From CAYVBJ01 sp964415185 (GTDB lineage: Bacteria > Bacteroidota > Rhodothermia > Balneolales > Balneolaceae), in assembly GCA_964415185.1 (NCBI GenBank), contig CAYPZI010000013.1:1-39572 (forward strand): a stretch of DNA of 39,572 bases, written 5' to 3'. The translations under genes were made by a program, and so were the position numbers. Of this stretch, positions 15,264 to 22,650 are shown in pieces. Numbering within the stretch: the first letter of the stretch is position 1; each line of letters starts with the position of its first letter. The notes under the pieces are model-generated. The model was not told the origin of the DNA, ran no database searches, and saw only the letters and a program-made list of their open reading frames with translations.

Positions 15264-15935
15264 ATGACAAATTCGTTTACAAAAAAATTTTTGATCGTTG
15301 ACGATCATCCAATAATGAGAAGGGGACTGGCAGATACACTCGAAACTGAACCGGGCTTTGAAGTGGTGTATCAGTTCGATAAGGCAGAAGATGTGTTGAA
15401 AATTCTTGACAAAGCTGATATTGACCTGATGCTTGTAGATGTCTCATTACCTGGTATGAATGGTATAGAACTGATAAAAAATGTGATATTTCAGAAACCG
15501 GATCAGAAGATTCTTGTTGTGAGCCGCCATGATGAATCGCTTTATGCAGAAAGGGCAATCCGCGCCGGGGCGAAAGGGTATATCATGAAGTTTGAATCAG
15601 CTGAAGAAATCCTCAGAGCTGTAAAAAAGGTTCTGAGCGGGGGACTTTATCTCAGCCAGGAACTGAGTGAAAAAATGCTTATGAGTATGGCAACCGGGAA
15701 AAAAGAGATCAATGAGTCTGTACTTGATGTATTGAGCGATCGTGAGCTCGAAGTTTTTGAACTTACAGGTAAAGGAAAAAGCACCCGGGAGATCGCCAAA
15801 CGGCTTCACCTTTCAATTAAAACTGTTGAATCATACCGGGCACGAATCAAACTGAAACTGAATCTCGAAAACGCAAATGAACTGATGCTGCACGCAGTAA
15901 AATGGGTTGACCACGGCGAAATGGATGATATTTGA
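15264..15935 (+). CDS. NarL/FixJ-family response regulator
   Basis: A 223-residue regulator. The receiver (about 8-125) has the acidic pair D13-D14, phospho-acceptor Asp59 ('LMLVDVSLPGMNG') and the conserved Lys in 'GYIMK'. The LuxR-type HTH (about 155-215) reads 'LSDRELEVFELTGKGKSTRE' and 'KRLHLSIKTVESYRARIKLK'. It starts 17 nt after the kinase stop, with GAGGAAG about 8 nt before the ATG, so the pair is co-expressed. It is the likely output of the haem-PAS kinase, and the best candidate to control the surrounding stress genes. Confidence 0.95.
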   Translation: MTNSFTKKFLIVDDHPIMRRGLADTLETEPGFEVVYQFDKAEDVLKILDKADIDLMLVDVSLPGMNGIELIKNVIFQKPDQKILVVSRHDESLYAERAIRAGAKGYIMKFESAEEILRAVKKVLSGGLYLSQELSEKMLMSMATGKKEINESVLDVLSDRELEVFELTGKGKSTREIAKRLHLSIKTVESYRARIKLKLNLENANELMLHAVKWVDHGEMDDI

Positions 15936-15950
15936 AAAATAATTAAGAAT

Positions 15951-16065
15951 GTAGTAAGCAGTAGCGATTGTTGATGCCCACTGCCTTCTGTCAAAAAGCG
16001 CTCAACACTTCAAGGTGCAAAAAGCACACGCTTGGAGGTTTCGCTCTTGCCTACTGCCCACTGCC
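15951..16065. repeat. Low-complexity intergenic repeat reaching into the ATPase gene end
   Basis: TGCCCACTGCC occurs at 15975-15985 and again at 16055-16065. GTAGTAAGCAGTAG lies at 15951-15964, and GCCTACTGCCCACTGCC at 16049-16065 is made of similar steps in the other sense. The minus-strand stop codon (16051-16053) and last residues of the P-type ATPase fall inside the right part. Such 'CAGTGGGCAGTAG' strings look like dispersed intergenic repeats. Confidence 0.45.
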
Positions 16066-18783
16066 AACCCTGCCCGGCCTCATCCCAACAAACCGCTTAT
16101 AAAGCTCCCCGCTCCAGAGAACCGATGAAGCAATGGCTATAAAAACGACAAACTCTGTAGCCGATATAAAATCAAATGAAAAGAGAATCTCAAAAAAAGG
16201 AATCTCAATGATTAAAATCTGGATAACTACAGATGCAGCAACCCCTATGTTGACATATTTATTGCTGAAGAGCCCGATTTCAAAAATGGAATGTCTAAGA
16301 GATCTCATGTTATAAACATTAAAAATCTGGCAAAAGGCCATAACGATAAAAGCGGATGTTCGGGCTTTATCAATTCCATCGTCCAGGAACCAATAAAATG
16401 CACCTACTGAAAATACGGACATAACCAAAGCATTGATCAGCAAAAAAGGAAATACGGAGCGGTTCAGGATGTTTTCGGAACGCTTGATCGGCTTAAATTT
16501 CAGCTCATCGCCATGACCCTTTTCAGTGGCAAGCGATATGTCACATACCCCGTCGGTAACCAGGTTAAGCCACAAAATCTGGGTGGCAGTGAGGGGGATA
16601 GGTAAACCCATAGAAATTGCCGTAATTAATGTAGAGATCTCAGCAAAGTTGGTGGTGAGCAGGAAAAAACTTGTCTGTCTTGCATTGGCAAATACAATTC
16701 TGCCTTCCTCTACCGCATTCACAATTGTTGAAAAATTGTCATCTGCCAGTATCATTTTCGAGGCATCCCTGGCTACATCCGTTCCCATGATACCCATTGA
16801 GATCCCTACATCCGCTTTTTTTAACGCCGGGGCATCATTCACGCCGTCACCGGTCATGGCAACCAGTTCCCCCTGATTTTGAAGAACTTCGGCAATTTTC
16901 AGTTTCATATCGGGGGACAACCGGGCAAATATGTTGGTGGTTTTAATTGTTTGCTCAAATTCTTCTTTATCCATTTCAGCAAGATCTTTTTCTGTGAGAG
17001 CCTTGCGGTTATCTGCATCCGTGATCCCGGTAATTTCAGCCATTGCAATTGCGGTATTCACATGATCGCCCGTAGCCATTATTACCCTGATACCGGCCTC
17101 CCTGCATTTTTTTACCGCTTCCGGAACATCGCTTCTGGGCGGGTCCATCATGCCTGCCAGCCCGGTAAACACCATGTCGTTTAAAGCTTGTGGATCTATT
17201 CTTTCTGCATCACTCGAACCGGTAAATGCAAAACCAATTACCCGGAGGGCTTCGAGCGACATTCCTTCAATAACCTTCCTGATATTACTTCTCTTTTCTT
17301 GTGACATTTCCCTGGTTTCACCGCTTTGATCCAGCCAGTACGAACATCTTTCAAGAATAATTTCAGGCGCTCCAATTGTAAATAGATTTGAACTTCCGGA
17401 GCGGTTTTTAATGATGGATGCACGCATTTTTAAAGTTGAATTGAAAGGCAGGTCATCAGTTTTTTCATATCGGTCGAGCTCCGACGGATGAAAACCCGCC
17501 TTGCCTGCCATCGCCAGTAATCCCGCTTCGGTTGGATCTCCGCTGAAATCATATTTTCCGGTTTCTGAATTTTTAAAAAGGGTTGCATTGTTCGAGAGTG
17601 ATGCTATTTCAAATATTCGAATCAGATCCGGAGGAAGATTATGTTGCGAGAGTGCCTCCGAATTATTAATAAATTCACCTGTGGGTTCCCACCCCTCACC
17701 TGTTACCTCCCATTCATCACCAGATGGAGTATACAGCTTTTGCACCGTCAGTGTGTTTTGGGTAAGGGTTCCGGTTTTGTCGGTAATGATGCATGTAACG
17801 GCGCCAAGAGTCTCAGTAGCATTGAATTCCCGGATAATGGCGTTTCTCTGCGACATCCTGTGGGCCCCAATTGCCAGTACGATGGATAATACGGCAGGCA
17901 AACCCTCAGGTATGGACGAGACAAGGGCGGCAACTGATACCATTACCATTTCTTCAAAAGCAAGATTATAAATGAGCCACCCGGTAAAAAAAAGCAAGGA
18001 TGCACTTACAATCGCTATTGTTGCCATGTGCTGGGCAAGTTTGTCTGTTTTTATCTGGAAATGTGATCGTTTTTTTTCTATACCTGTAATACTTTCTGCA
18101 ATTTTTCCGAAAGCTGTGAATGAACCCGTGGATGTAACAATAGCCCTGGCATAACCGGTTGCAATAAAAGTACCTTTGTGCAGCATGTTTTTCTGGTCTG
18201 CCAACAATGTTTCTTCGGGCAGTTTTTCAGTTGCCTTTTCGACCGGCACTGACTCTCCGGTTAGAGCCGACTCAATCGTCCGTACATCTTTTGAGTAGAT
18301 GATCCTGGCATCAGCCGCAATCTGATCTCCTTCATCAGCTACCAGGATGTCGCCCGGAACAACCTGCGGAGTTGGTATTTCGATAATCTGATCTTCCCTG
18401 ATTACCCGCGTGGAAGAAACACTCATTTTTTTAAGTGCTTCAACCGCTTTTTCAGCTTTTGATTCCTGGAAAAATCCGATCATTGTATTGATTAAAATCA
18501 CTCCGATAATCACATACGAATCAATTTCATGTCCCGTAAACCATGAAAAAATAGCCGCAAGAACCAATACAAGGATTAAAAGGCTTTTAAACTGCCTGAC
18601 AAAGATCTGGAACCGGCTTTTCCGTTCCGGATCGGGAATTTCGTTTCTGCCGAATCTTTTAATCCTTTCATCGGCTTCAGTTTTTGTTAATCCTGAATTT
18701 CTTGTTTTGTAAAAAGAGAATAAGTCTCCTTTCTCTGCTGAATGAGGATTACTGAAAAATTCATTTTTTAACGGTTCAGTCAT
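16051..18783 (-). CDS. P-type cation-translocating ATPase (P2 class)
   Basis: A 910-residue pump. It has the N-terminal cation ATPase domain (about 20-75), TGES actuator motif (175-178), PEGLP in M4 (292-296), phosphorylation site DKTGTLT with Asp335, 'MTGDGVNDAPALKKADVGI' hinge near 650, and ten predicted helices. M4 and the N-terminal domain fit P2 pumps (Ca2+, Na+ or H+/K+-like). The M6 motif is 'NLVTDGVCDISLATEKG', unlike the usual N-L-V-T-D-x-x-P-A of Ca2+ pumps, so the ion is not assigned. The final residues (...GSGQ) and stop come from a repeat. Divergent from the hsp20 fragment, sharing a 197-bp promoter region with a candidate operator 58 bp upstream of its ATG. Confidence 0.93.
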   Translation of the reverse strand: MTEPLKNEFFSNPHSAEKGDLFSFYKTRNSGLTKTEADERIKRFGRNEIPDPERKSRFQIFVRQFKSLLILVLVLAAIFSWFTGHEIDSYVIIGVILINTMIGFFQESKAEKAVEALKKMSVSSTRVIREDQIIEIPTPQVVPGDILVADEGDQIAADARIIYSKDVRTIESALTGESVPVEKATEKLPEETLLADQKNMLHKGTFIATGYARAIVTSTGSFTAFGKIAESITGIEKKRSHFQIKTDKLAQHMATIAIVSASLLFFTGWLIYNLAFEEMVMVSVAALVSSIPEGLPAVLSIVLAIGAHRMSQRNAIIREFNATETLGAVTCIITDKTGTLTQNTLTVQKLYTPSGDEWEVTGEGWEPTGEFINNSEALSQHNLPPDLIRIFEIASLSNNATLFKNSETGKYDFSGDPTEAGLLAMAGKAGFHPSELDRYEKTDDLPFNSTLKMRASIIKNRSGSSNLFTIGAPEIILERCSYWLDQSGETREMSQEKRSNIRKVIEGMSLEALRVIGFAFTGSSDAERIDPQALNDMVFTGLAGMMDPPRSDVPEAVKKCREAGIRVIMATGDHVNTAIAMAEITGITDADNRKALTEKDLAEMDKEEFEQTIKTTNIFARLSPDMKLKIAEVLQNQGELVAMTGDGVNDAPALKKADVGISMGIMGTDVARDASKMILADDNFSTIVNAVEEGRIVFANARQTSFFLLTTNFAEISTLITAISMGLPIPLTATQILWLNLVTDGVCDISLATEKGHGDELKFKPIKRSENILNRSVFPFLLINALVMSVFSVGAFYWFLDDGIDKARTSAFIVMAFCQIFNVYNMRSLRHSIFEIGLFSNKYVNIGVAASVVIQILIIEIPFFEILFSFDFISATEFVVFIAIASSVLWSGELYKRFVGMRPGRVGSGQ

Positions 18784-18840
18784 TGATGCCCGTTTACATT
18801 TCGATTTACAGGAATAATAAACCCGATATATCCGACTTCT

Positions 18841-18858
18841 TGTAGGGATTTCCCTTAA
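18841..18858 (+). promoter_or_regulatory. Candidate operator, ATPase/hsp20 divergent promoter
   Basis: TGTAGGGATTTCCCTTAA contains the palindrome AGGGA-TT-TCCCT and matches the TGTAGGKAWWWMCCTTA pattern of 13703-13721. It is about 58 bp upstream of the ATPase start and 122 bp upstream of the Hsp20 start, a position suited to control both. A weaker related string (TGTAGAGTGTTCCTGTTAA) follows at 18889-18907. Confidence 0.4.
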
Positions 18859-18980
18859 ATGGAATATGACAAATCTATTACATCCATATGTAGAGTGTTC
18901 CTGTTAATCAAAAATCAGACGGATTGATATCATTTAAATGAGTTCAGAAGCAAGAAAGCATTAAACAGGAGGTGAACAGT

Positions 18981-19211
18981 ATGAAACTTGCAAAGCAGCA
19001 TATCAAACCCACAACGATTGAAACGCTCAGGAAAGAAAAAGAGAAAGATTTCATCCGGAAAGAGAGATATCAGGGTAGTTTTTATCGATCATTTACTATC
19101 CCGAAAGGAGTGAAAGAGGATGAAATAGAAGCAAAATTCAAGGAAGGGGTTCTTACGGTCAACTTGCCAAAAATGGAAACAAGCAAACCAAAAACGGTAA
19201 AAGTTGAGTAG
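18981..19211 (+). CDS. Internally deleted Hsp20-like protein (C-terminal half of alpha-crystallin domain)
   Basis: A 76-residue protein against a family norm of 140-150. The start is ATG 18981, with a perfect AGGAGGT 6-7 nt before it, rather than the in-frame GTG at 18972. Residues 1-5 (M-K-L-A-K) look like a normal Hsp20 N-terminus. Then 'TIETLRKEKEKDFIRKERYQ' enters the middle of the alpha-crystallin domain, followed by 'GSFYRSFTIPKGVKEDEIEA' and the conserved 'KEGVLTVNLPK'. The N-terminal arm and beta2-beta4 strands are absent. The simplest reading is an in-frame internal deletion that kept RBS and first codons. It might be a domain-only modulator or a decayed chaperone; the intact frame and excellent RBS favour expression. 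Confidence 0.8.
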   Translation: MKLAKQHIKPTTIETLRKEKEKDFIRKERYQGSFYRSFTIPKGVKEDEIEAKFKEGVLTVNLPKMETSKPKTVKVE

Positions 19212-19231
19212 TAAGTCAGTTAGTGAAAGCA

Positions 19232-19262
19232 AACAGGCCGGTATTGAAAGTGCCGGCCTGTT
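19232..19262 (+). terminator. Strong hairpin after the hsp20 fragment
   Basis: AACAGGCCGGTA (19232-19243) pairs with TGCCGGCCTGTT (19251-19262) with a 7-nt loop and one G-T pair. The sequence after it is CCGTATTTGA, so the T-tract is poor; it could be a terminator or a processing/stabilising stem between hsp20 and the SDR gene. Confidence 0.5.
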
Positions 19263-19308
19263 CCGTATTTGACTCAATTTATTTGACAATATAAAATTTA
19301 AAGAAATA

Positions 19309-20061
19309 ATGTTTACAAACAAGACAGCAATCGTAACCGGTGCTGCTTCGGGTATCGGAAGAGCAACTTCAATTGCATTTGCTGAAAAAGGATGTAATGT
19401 GATTGCGAGTGATATTCAGGAAGATAAGGTCAATGAAACTGCTGAAATCATTAAAAAGAAAGGAAAAAACTGCGTTGCCGTAAAATCGGATGTTTCTGTT
19501 ACAGAAGATGTAAAGATGCTGGTTCAGTCTGCTTTGGATAACTTTGGCAAAATCGATTTTCTCTGCAACAACGCGGGAGTTAGCGGCAGCCTTACAAGTA
19601 CGGATGAATACACAATAGAACATTGGGATAAGGTGATAAATGTAAACCTTCGCGGACAGTGGCTTTGTATGAAATTTGCCATACCCGAAATGCTGAAAAA
19701 TGGCGGGGTGATAGTAAATATAACCTCAATACTCGGGCATGTCGGTTTTGAAAATGCCCCGGCGTATGTTGCGGCAAAACACGGACTTGAAGGATTGACA
19801 AAAACTGCTGCCATTGAGTATTCATCGAAAGGGATTCGCGTAAACAGTGTGGCACCTGCGTTTATTGAGACACCCATGTTAGAAAATGCTGGTATTACAA
19901 CAGACCGGGAAATGAAAAAGAATGTGACGGCACTTCACCCTATCGGCCGCCTGGGCAAACCGGAGGAAGTAGCGGATACAATAGTATGGCTCTGTTCAGA
20001 TGAAGCCTCTTTCATTACCGGCCACTCACTGCTTGTAGATGGAGGTTATACAGCCAGGTAA
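19309..20061 (+). CDS. Short-chain dehydrogenase/reductase (SDR), classical
   Basis: A 250-residue oxidoreductase with the cofactor motif TGAASGIG (10-17), 'NNAG' (87-90), and the catalytic Ser140-Tyr153-Lys157 ('NITSILG', 'AYVAAKHG'). The N-terminal strand ends in 'ASDIQ' (Asp35), which suggests NAD(H) rather than NADP(H) preference (family rule). C-terminal 'SLLVDGGY' is typical. The substrate cannot be told from sequence. It lies in the stress block between the Hsp20-like fragment and PEP synthase; 53 nt separate it from the latter's start, so they may be co-transcribed. Confidence 0.93.
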   Translation: MFTNKTAIVTGAASGIGRATSIAFAEKGCNVIASDIQEDKVNETAEIIKKKGKNCVAVKSDVSVTEDVKMLVQSALDNFGKIDFLCNNAGVSGSLTSTDEYTIEHWDKVINVNLRGQWLCMKFAIPEMLKNGGVIVNITSILGHVGFENAPAYVAAKHGLEGLTKTAAIEYSSKGIRVNSVAPAFIETPMLENAGITTDREMKKNVTALHPIGRLGKPEEVADTIVWLCSDEASFITGHSLLVDGGYTAR

Positions 20062-20114
20062 AATTTTTGGCCTTTTGCGACAACTTTTTGGAATCCCCAA
20101 ACAATAGAAATAAA

Positions 20115-22538
20115 ATGAATGAGCAAAATTCTTTTATAAGCTGGTTTTCAGACATTGACATTACCCAAATTGATAAAGTTGGCGGTAAAAATGCATCTTT
20201 GGGTGAAATGATTAAAAAGCTTTCCTACGCAGGCGTAAAAGTACCTCTGGGGTTTGCAACAACCGCGCTCGGCTATAAAAAATTCCTGCAAATGAATAAT
20301 ATTGAAGAGTCGGTGAGGCAGTTGATCGACAATTACCAAACAGGCAAATCCGGCCTTGAAGCCACCGGGCAAAAGATCAGGAAGCTGATTTTAAAGCAAG
20401 CCTTTCCAACAGCTTTTGCTGAAAGTATATCTGAAGCTTACCGGCAATTAAGCCGGATGTATGATACTGAAGAGACAGATGTTGCCGTGCGCAGCAGTGC
20501 AACAGCTGAAGACTTGCCCGGGACAAGCTTCGCCGGGCAGCAGGACACCTATCTCAATGTCAGGGGTAAGGATGAGCTGCTTCGGGCATGCAAGGACTGT
20601 TTTGCGTCCCTTTTTACAAACCGGGCAATCTCATATCGCGAAAGGATGGGATTTGACCATATGAAGGTCTATCTGTCAGTGGGTGTGCAGAAGATGGTTA
20701 GGGCTGATAACTCTTGTTCGGGTGTGATGTTTACGGTAGATACGGAATCGGGTTTTCCTAATGTGATACTGATAAACGGAAGCTGGGGATTGGGAGAAAA
20801 TATAGTAAAAGGCTCAGTAAACCCCGATCAGTTTTATGTATTCAAGCCGCTGATCGGAAATTATAATTACAAACCCGTTATTGAGAAAAAGACGGGCTCG
20901 AAAGAAGTCAAAATGATCTATGCTTCGGATGAAGGCAATTCAACTGTTAATGTACCAACCACTGTTATTGAGCGGCAGACACTCGTTCTTGATGACAAAG
21001 AGATCCTGAAGCTGGCTGAATGGGGAGCGCTGATTGAAAAGCACTACGGCAGGCCTATGGATATTGAGTGGGTTAAGGAGGATGAAACCAATGAGTTATA
21101 TATTGTTCAGGCACGGCCTGAAACCGTTCACTCAAAGAGCACAAACGGGATCTTGAAAAGCTATTCTCTATCTGAAAAAAACCCGCAAGTCAGATTAACC
21201 GGGTTGAGTATAGGCTCATCTATTGCCGCGGGCGAGGTGAAAATTATTCACAATGTTATGGAACTCAAAAAACTTAAAAAAGGCCAGATCCTGGTTACGG
21301 AAATGACCGAACCTGATTGGGTGCCTGCCATGAAAGATGCCTCCGGAATAGTGACCGATTTTGGAGGAAGAACCTGCCATGCCGCCATAGTGAGCAGAGA
21401 GATCGGCATTCCTGCAGTGGTCGGGACAAGAGCAGCAACAAGTGAACTGAAAAACGGCGAAAAAATTACCATATCATGTGCCGAAGGAGAAACAGGCTAT
21501 GTTTACGACGGAGAGATTGAGTACAAGGTAAATGATGTAAAACTGGAGAATATTGAAAAACCCCGGACTCATATTATGCTGAACCTGGCTACACCTGGGG
21601 CGGCATTTAAATGGTGGAAATTGCCGGTGCATGGCGTTGGACTGGCGAGGATGGAATTTATTATCAGCAATCATATAAAAATTCATCCCATGGCGCTTGT
21701 CCATCCTGAAAAGATTGAGGATGAAGATGAGTATAAAAAGATCAGAAAACTGACTGCCGGATATAGCAATTACAAGGAATATTTTATTGACCAACTTTCT
21801 TGCGGCATTGCAAAAATTGCAGCATCAAGATACCCGGATCCGGTTATTGTCAGAACCAGCGATTTTAAAACAAACGAATACGCAGGCCTCATAGCCGGCA
21901 GTTACTTTGAACCTGCGGAAGAGAATCCGATGCTTGGCTGGAGGGGAGCCTCGAGATATTACGATGAAGGATATAGAGAAGGGTTCGAACTCGAATGTTT
22001 GGCATTGAAAAATGTGCGTGAAAAAATTGGCCTCGAAAATGTAATTCCCATGATACCATTTTGCAGAACCCTGAATGAGGCAGAAAAAATTACCGGACTG
22101 CTTGAAAAATTTGGTCTTAAAAGAGGCGTGAATGGATTGCAGCTCTACATGATGTGCGAAATACCCTCAAATGTGATTCTTGCAGAAGAATTTGCAGCAT
22201 ATTTTGACGGATTTTCAATCGGCTCAAACGACCTTACCCAGTTAATTCTCGGGGTTGACCGTGATTCGGCTGCATTGGCACATATTTTTGATGAAAATGA
22301 CAAAGCAGTCAAAACAGCAATTCAGGATGTGATATCGAAAGCACACAGGGCAGGCAGGAGTATTGGTTTTTGCGGCCAGGCACCCAGTGATGACCCGGCA
22401 TACGCCGAATTCCTGGTTCAGTGTGGAATAGACTCAATCTCTGTAAACCCCGATAGTGTGATTCATGTACTTGAGAGGGTTAAAAAAGCTGAAGGTTCAT
22501 TAAACAAGGCAGGACAGCCAAAGTCTTTTACAAGCTGA
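20115..22538 (+). CDS. ppsA: Phosphoenolpyruvate synthase
   Basis: An 807-residue PEP synthase (pyruvate, water dikinase): pyruvate + ATP + H2O to PEP + AMP + Pi. Domains: N-terminal ATP-grasp (about 10-350; 'VDKVGGKNASLGEMI'-like start and 'AVRSSATAEDLPGTSFAGQQ'), phospho-histidine swivel domain with His422 ('GGRTCHAAIVSREIGIPAVV'), and C-terminal TIM barrel with 'GSNDLTQLILGVDRDS' and 'FCGQAPSD' (catalytic Cys). The frame extends upstream to 20067, but ATG 20115 gives the family start. PEP synthase recurs in hypoxia/dormancy regulons, where it would feed gluconeogenesis or polysaccharide; the neighbouring glucan synthase fits that idea (inference). Confidence 0.93.
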   Translation: MNEQNSFISWFSDIDITQIDKVGGKNASLGEMIKKLSYAGVKVPLGFATTALGYKKFLQMNNIEESVRQLIDNYQTGKSGLEATGQKIRKLILKQAFPTAFAESISEAYRQLSRMYDTEETDVAVRSSATAEDLPGTSFAGQQDTYLNVRGKDELLRACKDCFASLFTNRAISYRERMGFDHMKVYLSVGVQKMVRADNSCSGVMFTVDTESGFPNVILINGSWGLGENIVKGSVNPDQFYVFKPLIGNYNYKPVIEKKTGSKEVKMIYASDEGNSTVNVPTTVIERQTLVLDDKEILKLAEWGALIEKHYGRPMDIEWVKEDETNELYIVQARPETVHSKSTNGILKSYSLSEKNPQVRLTGLSIGSSIAAGEVKIIHNVMELKKLKKGQILVTEMTEPDWVPAMKDASGIVTDFGGRTCHAAIVSREIGIPAVVGTRAATSELKNGEKITISCAEGETGYVYDGEIEYKVNDVKLENIEKPRTHIMLNLATPGAAFKWWKLPVHGVGLARMEFIISNHIKIHPMALVHPEKIEDEDEYKKIRKLTAGYSNYKEYFIDQLSCGIAKIAASRYPDPVIVRTSDFKTNEYAGLIAGSYFEPAEENPMLGWRGASRYYDEGYREGFELECLALKNVREKIGLENVIPMIPFCRTLNEAEKITGLLEKFGLKRGVNGLQLYMMCEIPSNVILAEEFAAYFDGFSIGSNDLTQLILGVDRDSAALAHIFDENDKAVKTAIQDVISKAHRAGRSIGFCGQAPSDDPAYAEFLVQCGIDSISVNPDSVIHVLERVKKAEGSLNKAGQPKSFTS

Positions 22539-22540
22539 AC

Positions 22541-22558
22541 GGCCGGATAAAGCCGGCC
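22541..22558 (+). terminator. GC-rich hairpin after ppsA
   Basis: GGCCGG (22541-22546) pairs with CCGGCC (22553-22558) around a 6-nt loop, starting 3 nt past the ppsA stop. It is followed by TTGATATA, only a weak T-tract, so termination may be partial and allow read-through to the glucan synthase gene 112 nt downstream. Confidence 0.4.
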
Positions 22559-22650
22559 TTGATATAACGAAGGAAGGCGTGAACATGTAATTGTCCCGGC
22601 TGCTTTAAAGCTGATCGAAAATCAATGAAAAAAGAGTTTGAGTAATCAGA

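Noticed and set aside
20067..20114. N-terminal extension of PEP synthase
   Set aside because: Not similar to the family N-terminus; ATG 20115 fits better.
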